This document shows positions 6,502 to 14,807 of a stretch of DNA of 64,000 nucleotides, one piece after another. Within the stretch, counting starts at the first letter, position 1. Each line of letters begins with the position of its first letter. The translations under genes and the position numbers were made by a program. The DNA comes from Acidobacteriota bacterium (lineage in GTDB: Bacteria > Acidobacteriota > Terriglobia > Terriglobales > Acidobacteriaceae), in contig JABDBE010000005.1 of NCBI GenBank assembly GCA_013288805.1, positions 23,741-87,740 on the forward strand, in the 5' to 3' direction. The notes below the pieces were generated by a model. The model was given only the letters and a program-made list of their open reading frames with translations, was not told the origin of the DNA and did not search any database.

Positions 6502-7763
6502 GCCTCGCTTCCGTCATCCGTTCCGAAGAAAAATTGCTGCTCCCGACCTACGATCGTCACAATATCCTGTTCGAGAGAGGCCGTGGCGTGTATCTGTGGG
6601 ACTCGCGCGGCAATCGCTATTTGGATTTTCTAAGTGGAATCGGCGTGAATGCGCTGGGACACGCGCATCCTGCGATTCAAGCGACTTTAAAGCGGCAAGC
6701 GGGGCGACTGATTCACGTTTCCAATCTGTTTTTTCACGAGTATCAGGCGGAACTCGCTAAAAGGTTGACCAAGATTTCCGGCACGCACCGGGCCTTCTTC
6801 TGCAACAGCGGAACCGAAGCCTGGGAGGGCGCGCTGAAACTTGCCCGCATCTACGCTCGGACTAGGAATACGAATGGCCACCGGCCAAAGTGGCGCATCT
6901 TGGCTCTCGACAACTCATTTCATGGTCGCACTTTCGGTTCGCTCGCGACCACGGGCCAAGCCAAGTATCGCGATCCTTTCGTTCCGCTTCTACCCGGAGT
7001 CGGCTTCGTTCGGTTCAACGATGTGGAAGACCTGAAACACCAGTTCGACGCGGGCGTATGTGCGCTCTGCATTGAGACCATTCAAGGGGAGGGTGGAATC
7101 TGTCCGGTCAGCCCGGAGTTTTTGCAGCTCGCACGCCAATTGACGGAGAGCAGTGACGCATTGCTGATCCTCGACGAGATTCAGTGCGGCCTGGGACGAA
7201 CCGGCCGCTACTTCGCTTACCAACATTATGGTGTACAGCCTGACATCGTGACCATTGCGAAGCCGTTGGCAGCAGGATTGCCGCTCGGAGCGATTCTCAC
7301 TACCAATCGCGTAGCCAGTAGCATGCACCCTGGTATGCACGGTACTACCTTTGGCGGAGGACCTCTGGCCTGCGCAGTTGCGATCGAGTTTCTGAGGGTG
7401 TTGGAGGAATTGCTCGATCATGTGCGCGAGATTGGAAGTTATTTCCAGGGACAACTTGCAGCACTGAAGGTTAGACACGATTGTATCCGCGAAGTTCGCG
7501 GAATGGGCCTCATGGTCGCGGTGGAATTAGACTCTGCCGACATGGCGAAAACCGTAGTTTCCACTCTGCTGGCAAAGAGAATTCTGATTAATCGCACGCA
7601 TGAGACGGTTCTTCGCTTTTTGCCGCCCTACATCATTCAAGAAAAGCATGTTGATGAAGTGATCCGAGCGCTCGATTCAGCCCTGGCTTTGAAACGGCGT
7701 CGTGCACCAACGCAGGCGGTACATCAGATTCAAAAAACGAAAAAGAGGAGTCAAAGTGAATAG
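6498..7763 (+). CDS. argD: acetylornithine aminotransferase
   Basis: A 421-residue PLP enzyme of aminotransferase class III that makes N-acetylornithine from the semialdehyde. The PLP-binding Lys is 255 in T-I-A-K-P-L-A-A-G-L-P; D226-E-I-Q-C-G-L-G-R-T-G is the co-factor motif; F-C-N-S-G-T-E-A is at 101-108. The start at 6498 gives ATGA overlap with the argB stop. It may also serve as succinyl-diaminopimelate aminotransferase for the dap genes downstream, a dual role known for ArgD; that part is inference. Confidence 0.93.
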   Translation: MSLASVIRSEEKLLLPTYDRHNILFERGRGVYLWDSRGNRYLDFLSGIGVNALGHAHPAIQATLKRQAGRLIHVSNLFFHEYQAELAKRLTKISGTHRAFFCNSGTEAWEGALKLARIYARTRNTNGHRPKWRILALDNSFHGRTFGSLATTGQAKYRDPFVPLLPGVGFVRFNDVEDLKHQFDAGVCALCIETIQGEGGICPVSPEFLQLARQLTESSDALLILDEIQCGLGRTGRYFAYQHYGVQPDIVTIAKPLAAGLPLGAILTTNRVASSMHPGMHGTTFGGGPLACAVAIEFLRVLEELLDHVREIGSYFQGQLAALKVRHDCIREVRGMGLMVAVELDSADMAKTVVSTLLAKRILINRTHETVLRFLPPYIIQEKHVDEVIRALDSALALKRRRAPTQAVHQIQKTKKRSQSE

Positions 7764-8766
7764 TCAGTCATTAAAACGAGCGCCTGTCCTTCCTACAAGG
7801 GTTTCTGGTACTTTCTGGGGCTCCGATCTGGTTTCGACCCGTGATTTAGGGCGCCCGGGTGTCGAAGCTGTGCTTCATCTTGCCGGAATCATGAAGGCAC
7901 GGCCGGCGGATTTTCGTAGCACGCTTGCCGGCAAGCAAATGGTGATGTTCTTTGAGAAGCCTTCGTTGCGAACTCGGCTGACCTTCGAAGCGGGGATGTC
8001 GAGTCTGGGCGGCGCCACGTTCTTCGTGGACCAGACTCAAGAGCCACTGGGCACGAGAGAGAAGCTGAGCGACATTGCGCACAACCTCGAGCGCTGGGTG
8101 GACGCGATTGTGCTTCGCACTTTCGCCCAGAACACGATTGCCGGAATGGCTGCGCACGCCTCCATTCCGGTGATTAACGCTCTCAGCGATCTGGAGCATC
8201 CATGTCAGGCCTTAGCCGACTATTTCACGCTGCAAGAGCGCTTCGGAGATCTCAAGAATATCCGCCTGGCCTACGTCGGCGACGGCAATAATGTGGCCCA
8301 CTCGCTACTGCTCACGTGTGCATGTCTTGGGTCGAAAATCCGCGTGGCCACGCCAAAGGGTTACGGTCCGAACACCCAAATCCTCGCCGACGCACAAGCG
8401 ATAGCCGAGCAGACTGGCGCTGTCATCGAGGTGCTTTCCGATCCACAGGAGGCGGTTGAAGGCGTCGACGCGGTTTATACCGACGCGTGGGCCAGCATGG
8501 GCCAGGAGCACGAAGCTGGGAAACGCGCGAAGATTTTTCCACCTTATCAGATGAATCAGGAACTCGTCGCGGGAGCGGCGCCTCACGCCGTGTTTATGCA
8601 CTGCCTGCCCGCTCACCGTGGAGAGGAAATCACCGACGCGGTGATGGACTCGGAAAGATCAGTCGTGTTCGATCAAGCCGAAAGCCGGCTGCACGTGCAG
8701 AAAGCCATCTTATACTTATTGCTTGGCGGCGAAACGCGCCTGCCATCGAGGAGCGCTCATGCCTGA
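7756..8766 (+). CDS. argF: ornithine carbamoyltransferase
   Basis: A 336-residue transcarbamylase joining carbamoyl phosphate to ornithine. The carbamoyl phosphate motif is F-E-K-P-S-L-R-T-R, the second loop is H-P-C-Q-A-L-A-D, and H-C-L-P-A-H-R-G-E-E-I marks an ornithine enzyme; acetylornithine enzymes have a different loop. Start GTG 7756 was chosen because a good AGAGGAG ribosome site at 7744-7750 precedes it and it overlaps the argD stop by 8 bp. Because it uses ornithine, an acetylornithine deacetylase (ArgE) or ArgJ is needed; neither is in the window. Confidence 0.93.
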   Translation: MNSQSLKRAPVLPTRVSGTFWGSDLVSTRDLGRPGVEAVLHLAGIMKARPADFRSTLAGKQMVMFFEKPSLRTRLTFEAGMSSLGGATFFVDQTQEPLGTREKLSDIAHNLERWVDAIVLRTFAQNTIAGMAAHASIPVINALSDLEHPCQALADYFTLQERFGDLKNIRLAYVGDGNNVAHSLLLTCACLGSKIRVATPKGYGPNTQILADAQAIAEQTGAVIEVLSDPQEAVEGVDAVYTDAWASMGQEHEAGKRAKIFPPYQMNQELVAGAAPHAVFMHCLPAHRGEEITDAVMDSERSVVFDQAESRLHVQKAILYLLLGGETRLPSRSAHA

Positions 8767-9979
8767 AAAAGTTGTGCTTGCGTATTCGGGAGGTCTGGAT
8801 ACCTCCATTATTATTCCATGGCTCAAAGAGAACTATGCCTACGACGTGATTGCGATGGTAGGCGATGTGGGCCAGGGAGACGACATTGAGGCTGTCGTCG
8901 CGAAAGCCTACGCCACCGGAGCATCGCAAGTCGTAGTCGAAGACCTTCGCGAGGAATTTCTTACCGGCTACGTATTCCCCGCATTGAAAGCGGGAGCAGT
9001 GTACGAACACAAGTACCTGTTGGGCACGTCGTTAGCTCGGCCGGTGATTGCGAAACATCAGGTAGAAGTCGCCTTGCGCGAGGGAGCCACCGCGGTCGCG
9101 CACGGATGCACGGGCAAGGGCAACGATCAGGTGCGATTCGAATTGGCCTACCAGGCGCTTGCGCCCGAGTTGCGAGTGATCGCGCCCTGGCGGGAGTGGA
9201 CATTGAAATCTCGTGAGGATTGCCTCGATTACGCCGAGGAGCACGGCGTCCCCGTGGCCGCCAGCCGCGAGAAGATTCACAGCCGTGATCGAAATCTCTG
9301 GCACCTCAGCCACGAGGGTGGTGAGTTGGAAGATGCGGCCAACGCGCCATTGCCCAGCACCTGGCAGCTCACTTGTTCGCCGCAAGATGCGCCGGACCGC
9401 GAAGAACAGGTAACCATCGGCTTTGATGCTGGAGTTCCAGTCTCGGTCAACGGCCTGGAGCTTGATCCCGTGTCATTGGTCGAACTCTTAAACGAAGTCG
9501 GTGGCCGCAACGCTATCGGGCGAGTCGATCTGGTTGAGAACCGATTCGTTGGGATCAAGTCGCGCGGCTGCTACGAGACTCCTGGCGGGACTTTGCTGAT
9601 CACGGCGCACCGCGAACTCGAAGCACTGTGTCTCGAGCGAGATGTCACGCATTTCAAGCAGCACATTGGGCTGAAATACGCGGAACTCGTCTACTTCGGA
9701 CTCTGGTTCGCACCGCTTCGCGAAGCGCTCGATGCATTCGTCGAAGCCACACAAAAAGATGTCAGTGGCTCGGTCACCCTATCTCTATATAAGGGCAACG
9801 TCTCCGTCGTGAGCCGCCAGTCCGAGCATTCGCTGTATCGCACCGATCTCTCCTCATTCACGATGGGCGACAGTTACGACCAGAAGGATGCAGCCGGATT
9901 CATTCGCATTCTCGGCCTTCCCTCGCGCTCCCGCGCTCAGGCGCGTAAGCAAACAGCGAGATCGGAGGTGGCGCAATGA
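8759..9979 (+). CDS. argG: argininosuccinate synthase
   Basis: A 406-residue ATP-dependent ligase that joins citrulline and aspartate. The N-terminal P-loop-like motif A-Y-S-G-G-L-D-T-S is at 9-17, and G-C-T-G-K-G-N-D-Q-V-R-F is the aspartate/citrulline loop. The length is normal. The start at 8759 overlaps the end of argF by 8 bp, and argH overlaps its stop by 4 bp. Confidence 0.95.
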   Translation: MPEKVVLAYSGGLDTSIIIPWLKENYAYDVIAMVGDVGQGDDIEAVVAKAYATGASQVVVEDLREEFLTGYVFPALKAGAVYEHKYLLGTSLARPVIAKHQVEVALREGATAVAHGCTGKGNDQVRFELAYQALAPELRVIAPWREWTLKSREDCLDYAEEHGVPVAASREKIHSRDRNLWHLSHEGGELEDAANAPLPSTWQLTCSPQDAPDREEQVTIGFDAGVPVSVNGLELDPVSLVELLNEVGGRNAIGRVDLVENRFVGIKSRGCYETPGGTLLITAHRELEALCLERDVTHFKQHIGLKYAELVYFGLWFAPLREALDAFVEATQKDVSGSVTLSLYKGNVSVVSRQSEHSLYRTDLSSFTMGDSYDQKDAAGFIRILGLPSRSRAQARKQTARSEVAQ

Positions 9980-11379
9980 AGATGTGGTCCGGCCGTTTCC
10001 GGCAACCTCTGGATCCGGCATTTGAGCGTTGGCAGCGTTCCTTTGAGTTTGACCGGCGATTGTTGGCGCACGAGCTTGCGGCTAGCAGCGCCCACGCTCG
10101 CGCGTTGAAAGGCGCGGGCATTGTGGATTCTAACGAACTCATCACAATTCTCCAAGGCTTGGAACGGATCGGCGAGCAAGCAGCTTTGTCGCCTGCGTTT
10201 CTTGAAGACGACGAGGCCGAAGATGTGCATCATTTCGTCGAGAAGCAATTGGTTACGCTGATTGGTGACGTTGGATACAAGCTGCACAGCGGGCGCAGTC
10301 GAAACGAACAAATCGCGACCGATTTGCGTTTGTATGTCCGAGCCGCGATCGATCAGGTACGCGCCGATCTGGCAACATTGGGTGGCGTCCTGCTGGACCG
10401 CGCTCAGCAAGCCGGGAATGCGGCAATGCCTGCATATACGCATCTACAGCGCGCGGAACCGGTGTTGGTGTCGCATTGGCTGCTGGCTTACGTCGAAATG
10501 TTTCTGCGGGATGCGGGTCGGCTCGTCGATTGCCGGACGCGGTTGAATGTCTGTCCTCTCGGATCAGGTGCGGTCGCGGGAGCAACGCTGCCTCTGGATC
10601 GTCGGGTCATGGCGACTGATCTCAACTTTGATCAGCCGACCGCGAACAGCGTCGATGCGACCTGCGATCGCGATTTCGTCCTCGAGTTTGTGAATGTGCT
10701 CTCGCTACTCGCTCTGCACTTCAGCCGCTGGGCGGAAGAGATGATTCTGTTTTCGTCCCAGGAATACAGCTTCGTACGCTTGCCCGAAGCTTACTCCACG
10801 GGAAGCAGCGCGATGCCACAGAAGAAAAATCCTGATCTGCTGGAACTCACTCGAGGAAAGTGCGCTCGCCTGATTGGAGACGCGACCACGCTGCAAATCT
10901 GTATGAAAGGCTTGCCCCTCGCCTACAACAAGGACTTGCAGGAGACTCAGGAACCGCTGTTCGATGCAACTGAGACCGTGCTTTCGCTGCTGCCGCTCGT
11001 GACCGGCTGGATGAAAGCCGTGGAGTTCAACTACGAAGCTATGCAGAAAGCCGCGCAATCGGGATTTATGAACGCGTGGGCTGCAGCGACTTACTTGGTC
11101 CAACGAGGAGTCCCTTTCCGTCTGGCCCATGAGCAAATAGGAAAAGCTGTGCAGTTGTGTCTGGAAAAGCATTGCGAGCTTCAATATCTATCTTTGGAGG
11201 AACTGCATTCAGTGAACTCGAAATTCGACCACGATTTCTACACGTGCCTGAAGCTGGAGTCGGTGCTTGCCATCCATGACGTTGCCGGTGGCACGGCGCC
11301 AGGACGAGTACGGCAGGCGATGGCCGACGCTCGACAGAGAATCGAGTCCATTCGGGAGGACGTTCATGCGCACGCGTAA
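9976..11379 (+). CDS. argH: argininosuccinate lyase
   Basis: A 467-residue member of the fumarase/aspartase superfamily that splits argininosuccinate into arginine and fumarate. It opens with K-M-W-S-G-R-F, contains H-S-G-R-S-R-N-E-Q, T-H-L-Q-R-A-E-P-V, and the signature loop G-S-S-A-M-P-Q-K-K-N-P-D with the catalytic serine. ATGA overlap with argG at 9976. The end overlaps the start of the GNAT gene by 14 bp. Confidence 0.95.
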   Translation: MKMWSGRFRQPLDPAFERWQRSFEFDRRLLAHELAASSAHARALKGAGIVDSNELITILQGLERIGEQAALSPAFLEDDEAEDVHHFVEKQLVTLIGDVGYKLHSGRSRNEQIATDLRLYVRAAIDQVRADLATLGGVLLDRAQQAGNAAMPAYTHLQRAEPVLVSHWLLAYVEMFLRDAGRLVDCRTRLNVCPLGSGAVAGATLPLDRRVMATDLNFDQPTANSVDATCDRDFVLEFVNVLSLLALHFSRWAEEMILFSSQEYSFVRLPEAYSTGSSAMPQKKNPDLLELTRGKCARLIGDATTLQICMKGLPLAYNKDLQETQEPLFDATETVLSLLPLVTGWMKAVEFNYEAMQKAAQSGFMNAWAAATYLVQRGVPFRLAHEQIGKAVQLCLEKHCELQYLSLEELHSVNSKFDHDFYTCLKLESVLAIHDVAGGTAPGRVRQAMADARQRIESIREDVHAHA

Positions 11380-11875
11380 AGCGATCCTACCTGATGCCCA
11401 GCGGATTCATGCTCTAATTACCGCGTATGCCGGCGACGGCACTCTTCTGCCGCGCACATTGGCCGAGATCTGCGAGAACGTGCGGGATTTCGTCGTTCTC
11501 GAAGATGGCGGTGCGATTATCGGATGCGGCGCTCTCCATCTCTATGGTCCGCATCTGGCCGAGATCCGTTCCATCACTGTATCGCCCGCACAGCAAGGCA
11601 AGGGCGGCGGCGGCCATTTGGTAAAGGCATTGCTGGCAGAGGCGAAAAAACACCGCGTTAGCTGCACCTGCTTGTTCACGCGCGCTCCTGAATTCTTCGC
11701 TCGCTTGGGTTTCTCCACTGCACAACGCGAGGATCTGCCGGACAAAATTTACAAAGACTGTCACGTTTGCCCTCGCTTTCATGCTTGCGACGAAGTAGCG
11801 ATGGTACGGGGCGAATTGCCTAAATTTGCGATTCTGCCGGAACCCGCGAATTGGCTGATTAAGCTTCAGGTGTGA
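11366..11875 (+). CDS. GNAT acetyltransferase, probable N-acetylglutamate synthase
   Basis: A 169-residue GNAT. The acetyl-CoA pyrophosphate loop is S-P-A-Q-Q-G-K-G-G-G-G-H; upstream are I-I-G-C-G-A-L-H and I-R-S-I-T-V. The ATG at 11366 has a GGGAGGA ribosome site 6 bp upstream; the longer frame to 11267 is argH sequence. Last in the arg run, it most likely makes N-acetylglutamate, as short single-domain synthases do in organisms without classical argA. The C-terminus holds the cysteine pair D-C-H-V-C-P, which is seen in this subgroup. The substrate is inferred from context. Confidence 0.8.
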   Translation: MRTRKAILPDAQRIHALITAYAGDGTLLPRTLAEICENVRDFVVLEDGGAIIGCGALHLYGPHLAEIRSITVSPAQQGKGGGGHLVKALLAEAKKHRVSCTCLFTRAPEFFARLGFSTAQREDLPDKIYKDCHVCPRFHACDEVAMVRGELPKFAILPEPANWLIKLQV

Positions 11876-11939
11876 GCGCGGCGTTTCGGCTTCCGGGCAC
11901 AAGTTTTCCAAGCCCGCCCATTCGCGATATCTTAGTCTC

Positions 11940-13067
11940 ATGCAACTTCGAGGATGCGGTACAGCTCTTGTAACGCCCTTTCGTCAGGACGGCTCTATCG
12001 ACGAACCCGCCCTGCGCAACCTGGTGGCGTGGCAGGTCGAGTCCAGAATTGATTTTCTGGTTCCCTGCGGCACCACCGGCGAAACGCCCACTCTGTCGCA
12101 TGACGAGTGGCTGCAGGTCATTGACGTCACCATCGAAGTCGTGGCGGGACGCGTGCCCGTCATGGCTGGAGCCACTTCTAACTCAACGCACGACGCAGTT
12201 GAGAAAGCGAAAGAAGCCGCGGCGCGGCCGGGCATCGATGCCATCCTCACAGCTTCGCCTTACTACAACAAGCCGACGCAGGAGGGCCAGTATCGGCATT
12301 TTCGAGCGGTTGCTGAAGCTGTGGACAAGCCAATCATTCTCTATAACGTCCCGGGCCGTACCGGAGCGAACATTGAACCGGCTACTCTGGCTAGGCTGGC
12401 GGAAGTCCCGAATATCGCCGGAGTGAAAGAGGCCAGTGGCAACATCGCGCAGATGGCGGAAGTTTGCGCGGTCGTGCCGGAAACTTTCTTAGTCTTTTCT
12501 GGTGACGATGCGGTTACCTTGCCAATCATCGCACTGGGCGGCGTGGGAATCGTTTCAGTCGCTTCCAATGAGATTCCCCGCGAGATGGCGGAGATGACGC
12601 GGGCTGCGCTGGCCAACGACTGGGACACGGCGCGGCGCATTCATCGCAAATACGTGCCGCTGATGCAGGCCAACTTCATCGAGTCCAATCCGATGCCGGT
12701 GAAAGCGGTGCTGGCCATGATGGGGAGAATTGAAGAAGTCTATCGCCTGCCACTTCTGCCGATGCGACGCGACACACGATCTAAATTGCAAAAGATTGCC
12801 ACCGAAGCCGGCGTGATTGCCAAGCCAGCGACTCAGTCTCCCGACGCAGTCAGTTTCTATATCTACGAAAACTGGCTGGCAGGACCACACAAGATCGTGC
12901 TGCACCGGTCCAGTTGCGGACAGTGCAACCACGGAAAAGGACGCCCCAGCGGGCACGACGCCAATCACGCGCGCTGGCATGGGCCATACGTCACGCTCAC
13001 GGAAGCTCGCGAAACTGCACACGGCATGGCTGGTGTGCTGATTCGCAGCGAATGCAAATGTATCTGA
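11940..13067 (+). CDS. dapA: 4-hydroxy-tetrahydrodipicolinate synthase with extra C-terminal Cys-rich domain
   Basis: Residues 1-293 form a normal DapA: C43-G-T-T-G-E-T, Tyr135 and Arg140 in Y-N-V-P-G-R-T-G, Schiff-base Lys163 in G-V-K-E-A-S-G-N. It condenses pyruvate and aspartate semialdehyde in lysine and diaminopimelate synthesis. The frame then runs 80 residues beyond the usual end into H322-R-S-S-C-G-Q-C-N-H, W346-H-G-P-Y, T-E-A-R-E-T-A and a closing C372-K-C, a pattern seen in small stand-alone Cys-rich proteins. No stop or frameshift separates the parts. It follows the GNAT gene by 64 bp and precedes dapD. Confidence 0.92.
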   Translation: MQLRGCGTALVTPFRQDGSIDEPALRNLVAWQVESRIDFLVPCGTTGETPTLSHDEWLQVIDVTIEVVAGRVPVMAGATSNSTHDAVEKAKEAAARPGIDAILTASPYYNKPTQEGQYRHFRAVAEAVDKPIILYNVPGRTGANIEPATLARLAEVPNIAGVKEASGNIAQMAEVCAVVPETFLVFSGDDAVTLPIIALGGVGIVSVASNEIPREMAEMTRAALANDWDTARRIHRKYVPLMQANFIESNPMPVKAVLAMMGRIEEVYRLPLLPMRRDTRSKLQKIATEAGVIAKPATQSPDAVSFYIYENWLAGPHKIVLHRSSCGQCNHGKGRPSGHDANHARWHGPYVTLTEARETAHGMAGVLIRSECKCI

Positions 13068-13155
13068 CCATTTCCAATTGATTGTTTTCTACCTGCGCTA
13101 CGGTAGGAATGACCATTGGCAATAGCAGTCCCAGAATCCCGTATACTTTCTCTGG

Positions 13156-13986
13156 ATGGAATCCCTCAGATCCGCGATCGAACGGCTCGCCTCCCTTGAA
13201 GTTGAAAGCCATCCGGACGCCCGTCAAATCTTCATGGACTTTCGCGATGAGCTGACCCAAGGCAAGATTCGCGCTGCAGAAAAGATTGATGGGCAGTGGG
13301 TGGTGAATATCTGGGTGAAGCAGGGCATACTGCTCGGCTTTCGTCTGGGTGAGCTTAGCAAGATGGGCGAAGACGTGAGCCTCTCATTTGTCGATAAAGA
13401 CACCTTCCCTGCCCGGCGATTTACCGTTCGGGATCGCGTACGCATCGTGCCGGGAGGATCGTCCGTGCGAACTGGCTCTTATGTCGCGCCCACCGTGATC
13501 TGCATGCCTCCGATGTTTATTAACGTGGGCGCGTACGTGGACGAAGGAACGATGGTCGACTCGCATGCGCTGGTGGGTTCCTGTGCACAGATTGGCAAGC
13601 GCGTACATCTGAGCGCGGCGGCCCAGATCGGCGGAGTGCTGGAACCGATCAATGCTTCTCCTGTGATCGTTGAAGATGATGTGCTCATCGGCGGAAACTG
13701 CGGCGTCTATGAAGGCACGCTAGTGCGGACACGGGCAGTGCTGGGCGCAGGCACGATCCTGACCCGCTCGACTCCGCTATATGACATTGTTCGCGGGCAG
13801 GTGTACCGGGCCACGGACGACCAACCGCTTGAGGTGCCGGAAAATGCAGTGGTCGTGCCCGGGTCACGAGCGGTGACAAAAGGTCAGGCAGCGGAGTGGA
13901 ATCTATCGCTCTACACGCCAGTCATTGTGAAATATCGCGACGAGAAGACCGACCAGCGAATCGAACTCGAAGAATTACTGCGCTAA
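13156..13986 (+). CDS. dapD: tetrahydrodipicolinate N-succinyltransferase
   Basis: A 276-residue left-handed beta-helix acyltransferase that succinylates tetrahydrodipicolinate on the succinylase route to diaminopimelate. Hexapeptide repeats cover about 100-220 (for example [14 protein letters not shown] and G-G-N-C-G-V-Y-E-G), with R-V-V-P-type substrate strand near 95 ([12 protein letters not shown]). An 88-bp gap separates it from dapA. It ends exactly where the opposite-strand EcsC gene ends. Confidence 0.93.
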   Translation: MESLRSAIERLASLEVESHPDARQIFMDFRDELTQGKIRAAEKIDGQWVVNIWVKQGILLGFRLGELSKMGEDVSLSFVDKDTFPARRFTVRDRVRIVPGGSSVRTGSYVAPTVICMPPMFINVGAYVDEGTMVDSHALVGSCAQIGKRVHLSAAAQIGGVLEPINASPVIVEDDVLIGGNCGVYEGTLVRTRAVLGAGTILTRSTPLYDIVRGQVYRATDDQPLEVPENAVVVPGSRAVTKGQAAEWNLSLYTPVIVKYRDEKTDQRIELEELLR

Positions 13987-14688
13987 TCAGGAGACCGACC
14001 GAGTTGGATTCGCGAGTAACGGCAGAGCTGACTCTGCCATACTTTTCCGACGGCGAAGCTCCAGATGCTTCTGGCGGAAGTGAGCTTGAGCGCGGTCGCC
14101 CCAGGCACGCACAAAATAGTAATTGAGTCCCGCGCCAATGGCCGAACTAGCAATCGGAATCACGCGCCCAGCCCACTTCTCAACCGCTTCCTTGCTGGCC
14201 TGCGCCGCAATTCGCTGAATGACTTTCGGTACGAAGCGGTTGATGACTTCCTTTTCCAGAATCTCACGGCTGATGTCCACTCCAGCGGCGCTGGCCGCCG
14301 CGATCCAGAGCTCGGCTGTCTCCTCGTCGGTGTTGTATTCGAAACCGTAAATCAGGCTGAGCTTCTGAATCGTGCGCAGCGTGATGCCAGCAAGAATGCT
14401 GAGGTCTGGGACCATCGTCAATATCCCACCGAGGCCAAACCCGGCGCCTTCAGCCGCAGCCAACTTCATTCCGCTGCGGATGACGTTGTGGGCGAGGTCG
14501 TCAAGAACGCCGATGTCTACGGAATAAATGCCTTGAAAGCTGTTGATGGGCACGCCATAAGCCGCACGAAGCTGAAGAAGAAATCTGTTCGGGTCCACCT
14601 TCACGGTCTCGTAGGCATGTTGGAAGCCGCTCCGCAGACCGTTCTCGACCCGACGCCGGAGCCATGATTTTCGCAGTTGCTCAGCCAT
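13987..14688 (-). CDS. EcsC family protein
   Basis: A 233-residue protein of the EcsC family, of unknown biochemical role. A glycine- and alanine-rich hydrophobic stretch (A-A-E-G-A-G-F-G-L-G-G-I-L-T-M-V-P-D) and a second one near the end (I-P-I-A-S-S-A-I-G-A-G-L-N-Y) are typical and suggest membrane association. The ATG at 14688 (M-A-E-Q-L-R-K) is preferred over 14802, since the longer version would run into the promoter region of the divergent RNase J gene. It converges with dapD without any gap. Confidence 0.75.
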   Translation of the reverse strand: MAEQLRKSWLRRRVENGLRSGFQHAYETVKVDPNRFLLQLRAAYGVPINSFQGIYSVDIGVLDDLAHNVIRSGMKLAAAEGAGFGLGGILTMVPDLSILAGITLRTIQKLSLIYGFEYNTDEETAELWIAAASAAGVDISREILEKEVINRFVPKVIQRIAAQASKEAVEKWAGRVIPIASSAIGAGLNYYFVRAWGDRAQAHFRQKHLELRRRKSMAESALPLLANPTRSVS

Positions 14689-14807
14689 CTGAATTGACCT
14701 TAACTCAAGGAGCTCAGAAAAACCAGTTCTCCGGTTCTCAGTTGATAGGTCTCGGTTCGGCTGCCGTCCGCCCGGCATTCGTATGCTACGATCAATGGAC
14801 ACTTAAA

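Noticed and set aside
14689..14802. Longer start for the EcsC gene
   Set aside because: It would run to within 6 bp of the divergent RNase J start and adds no conserved sequence; ATG 14688 fits the family.
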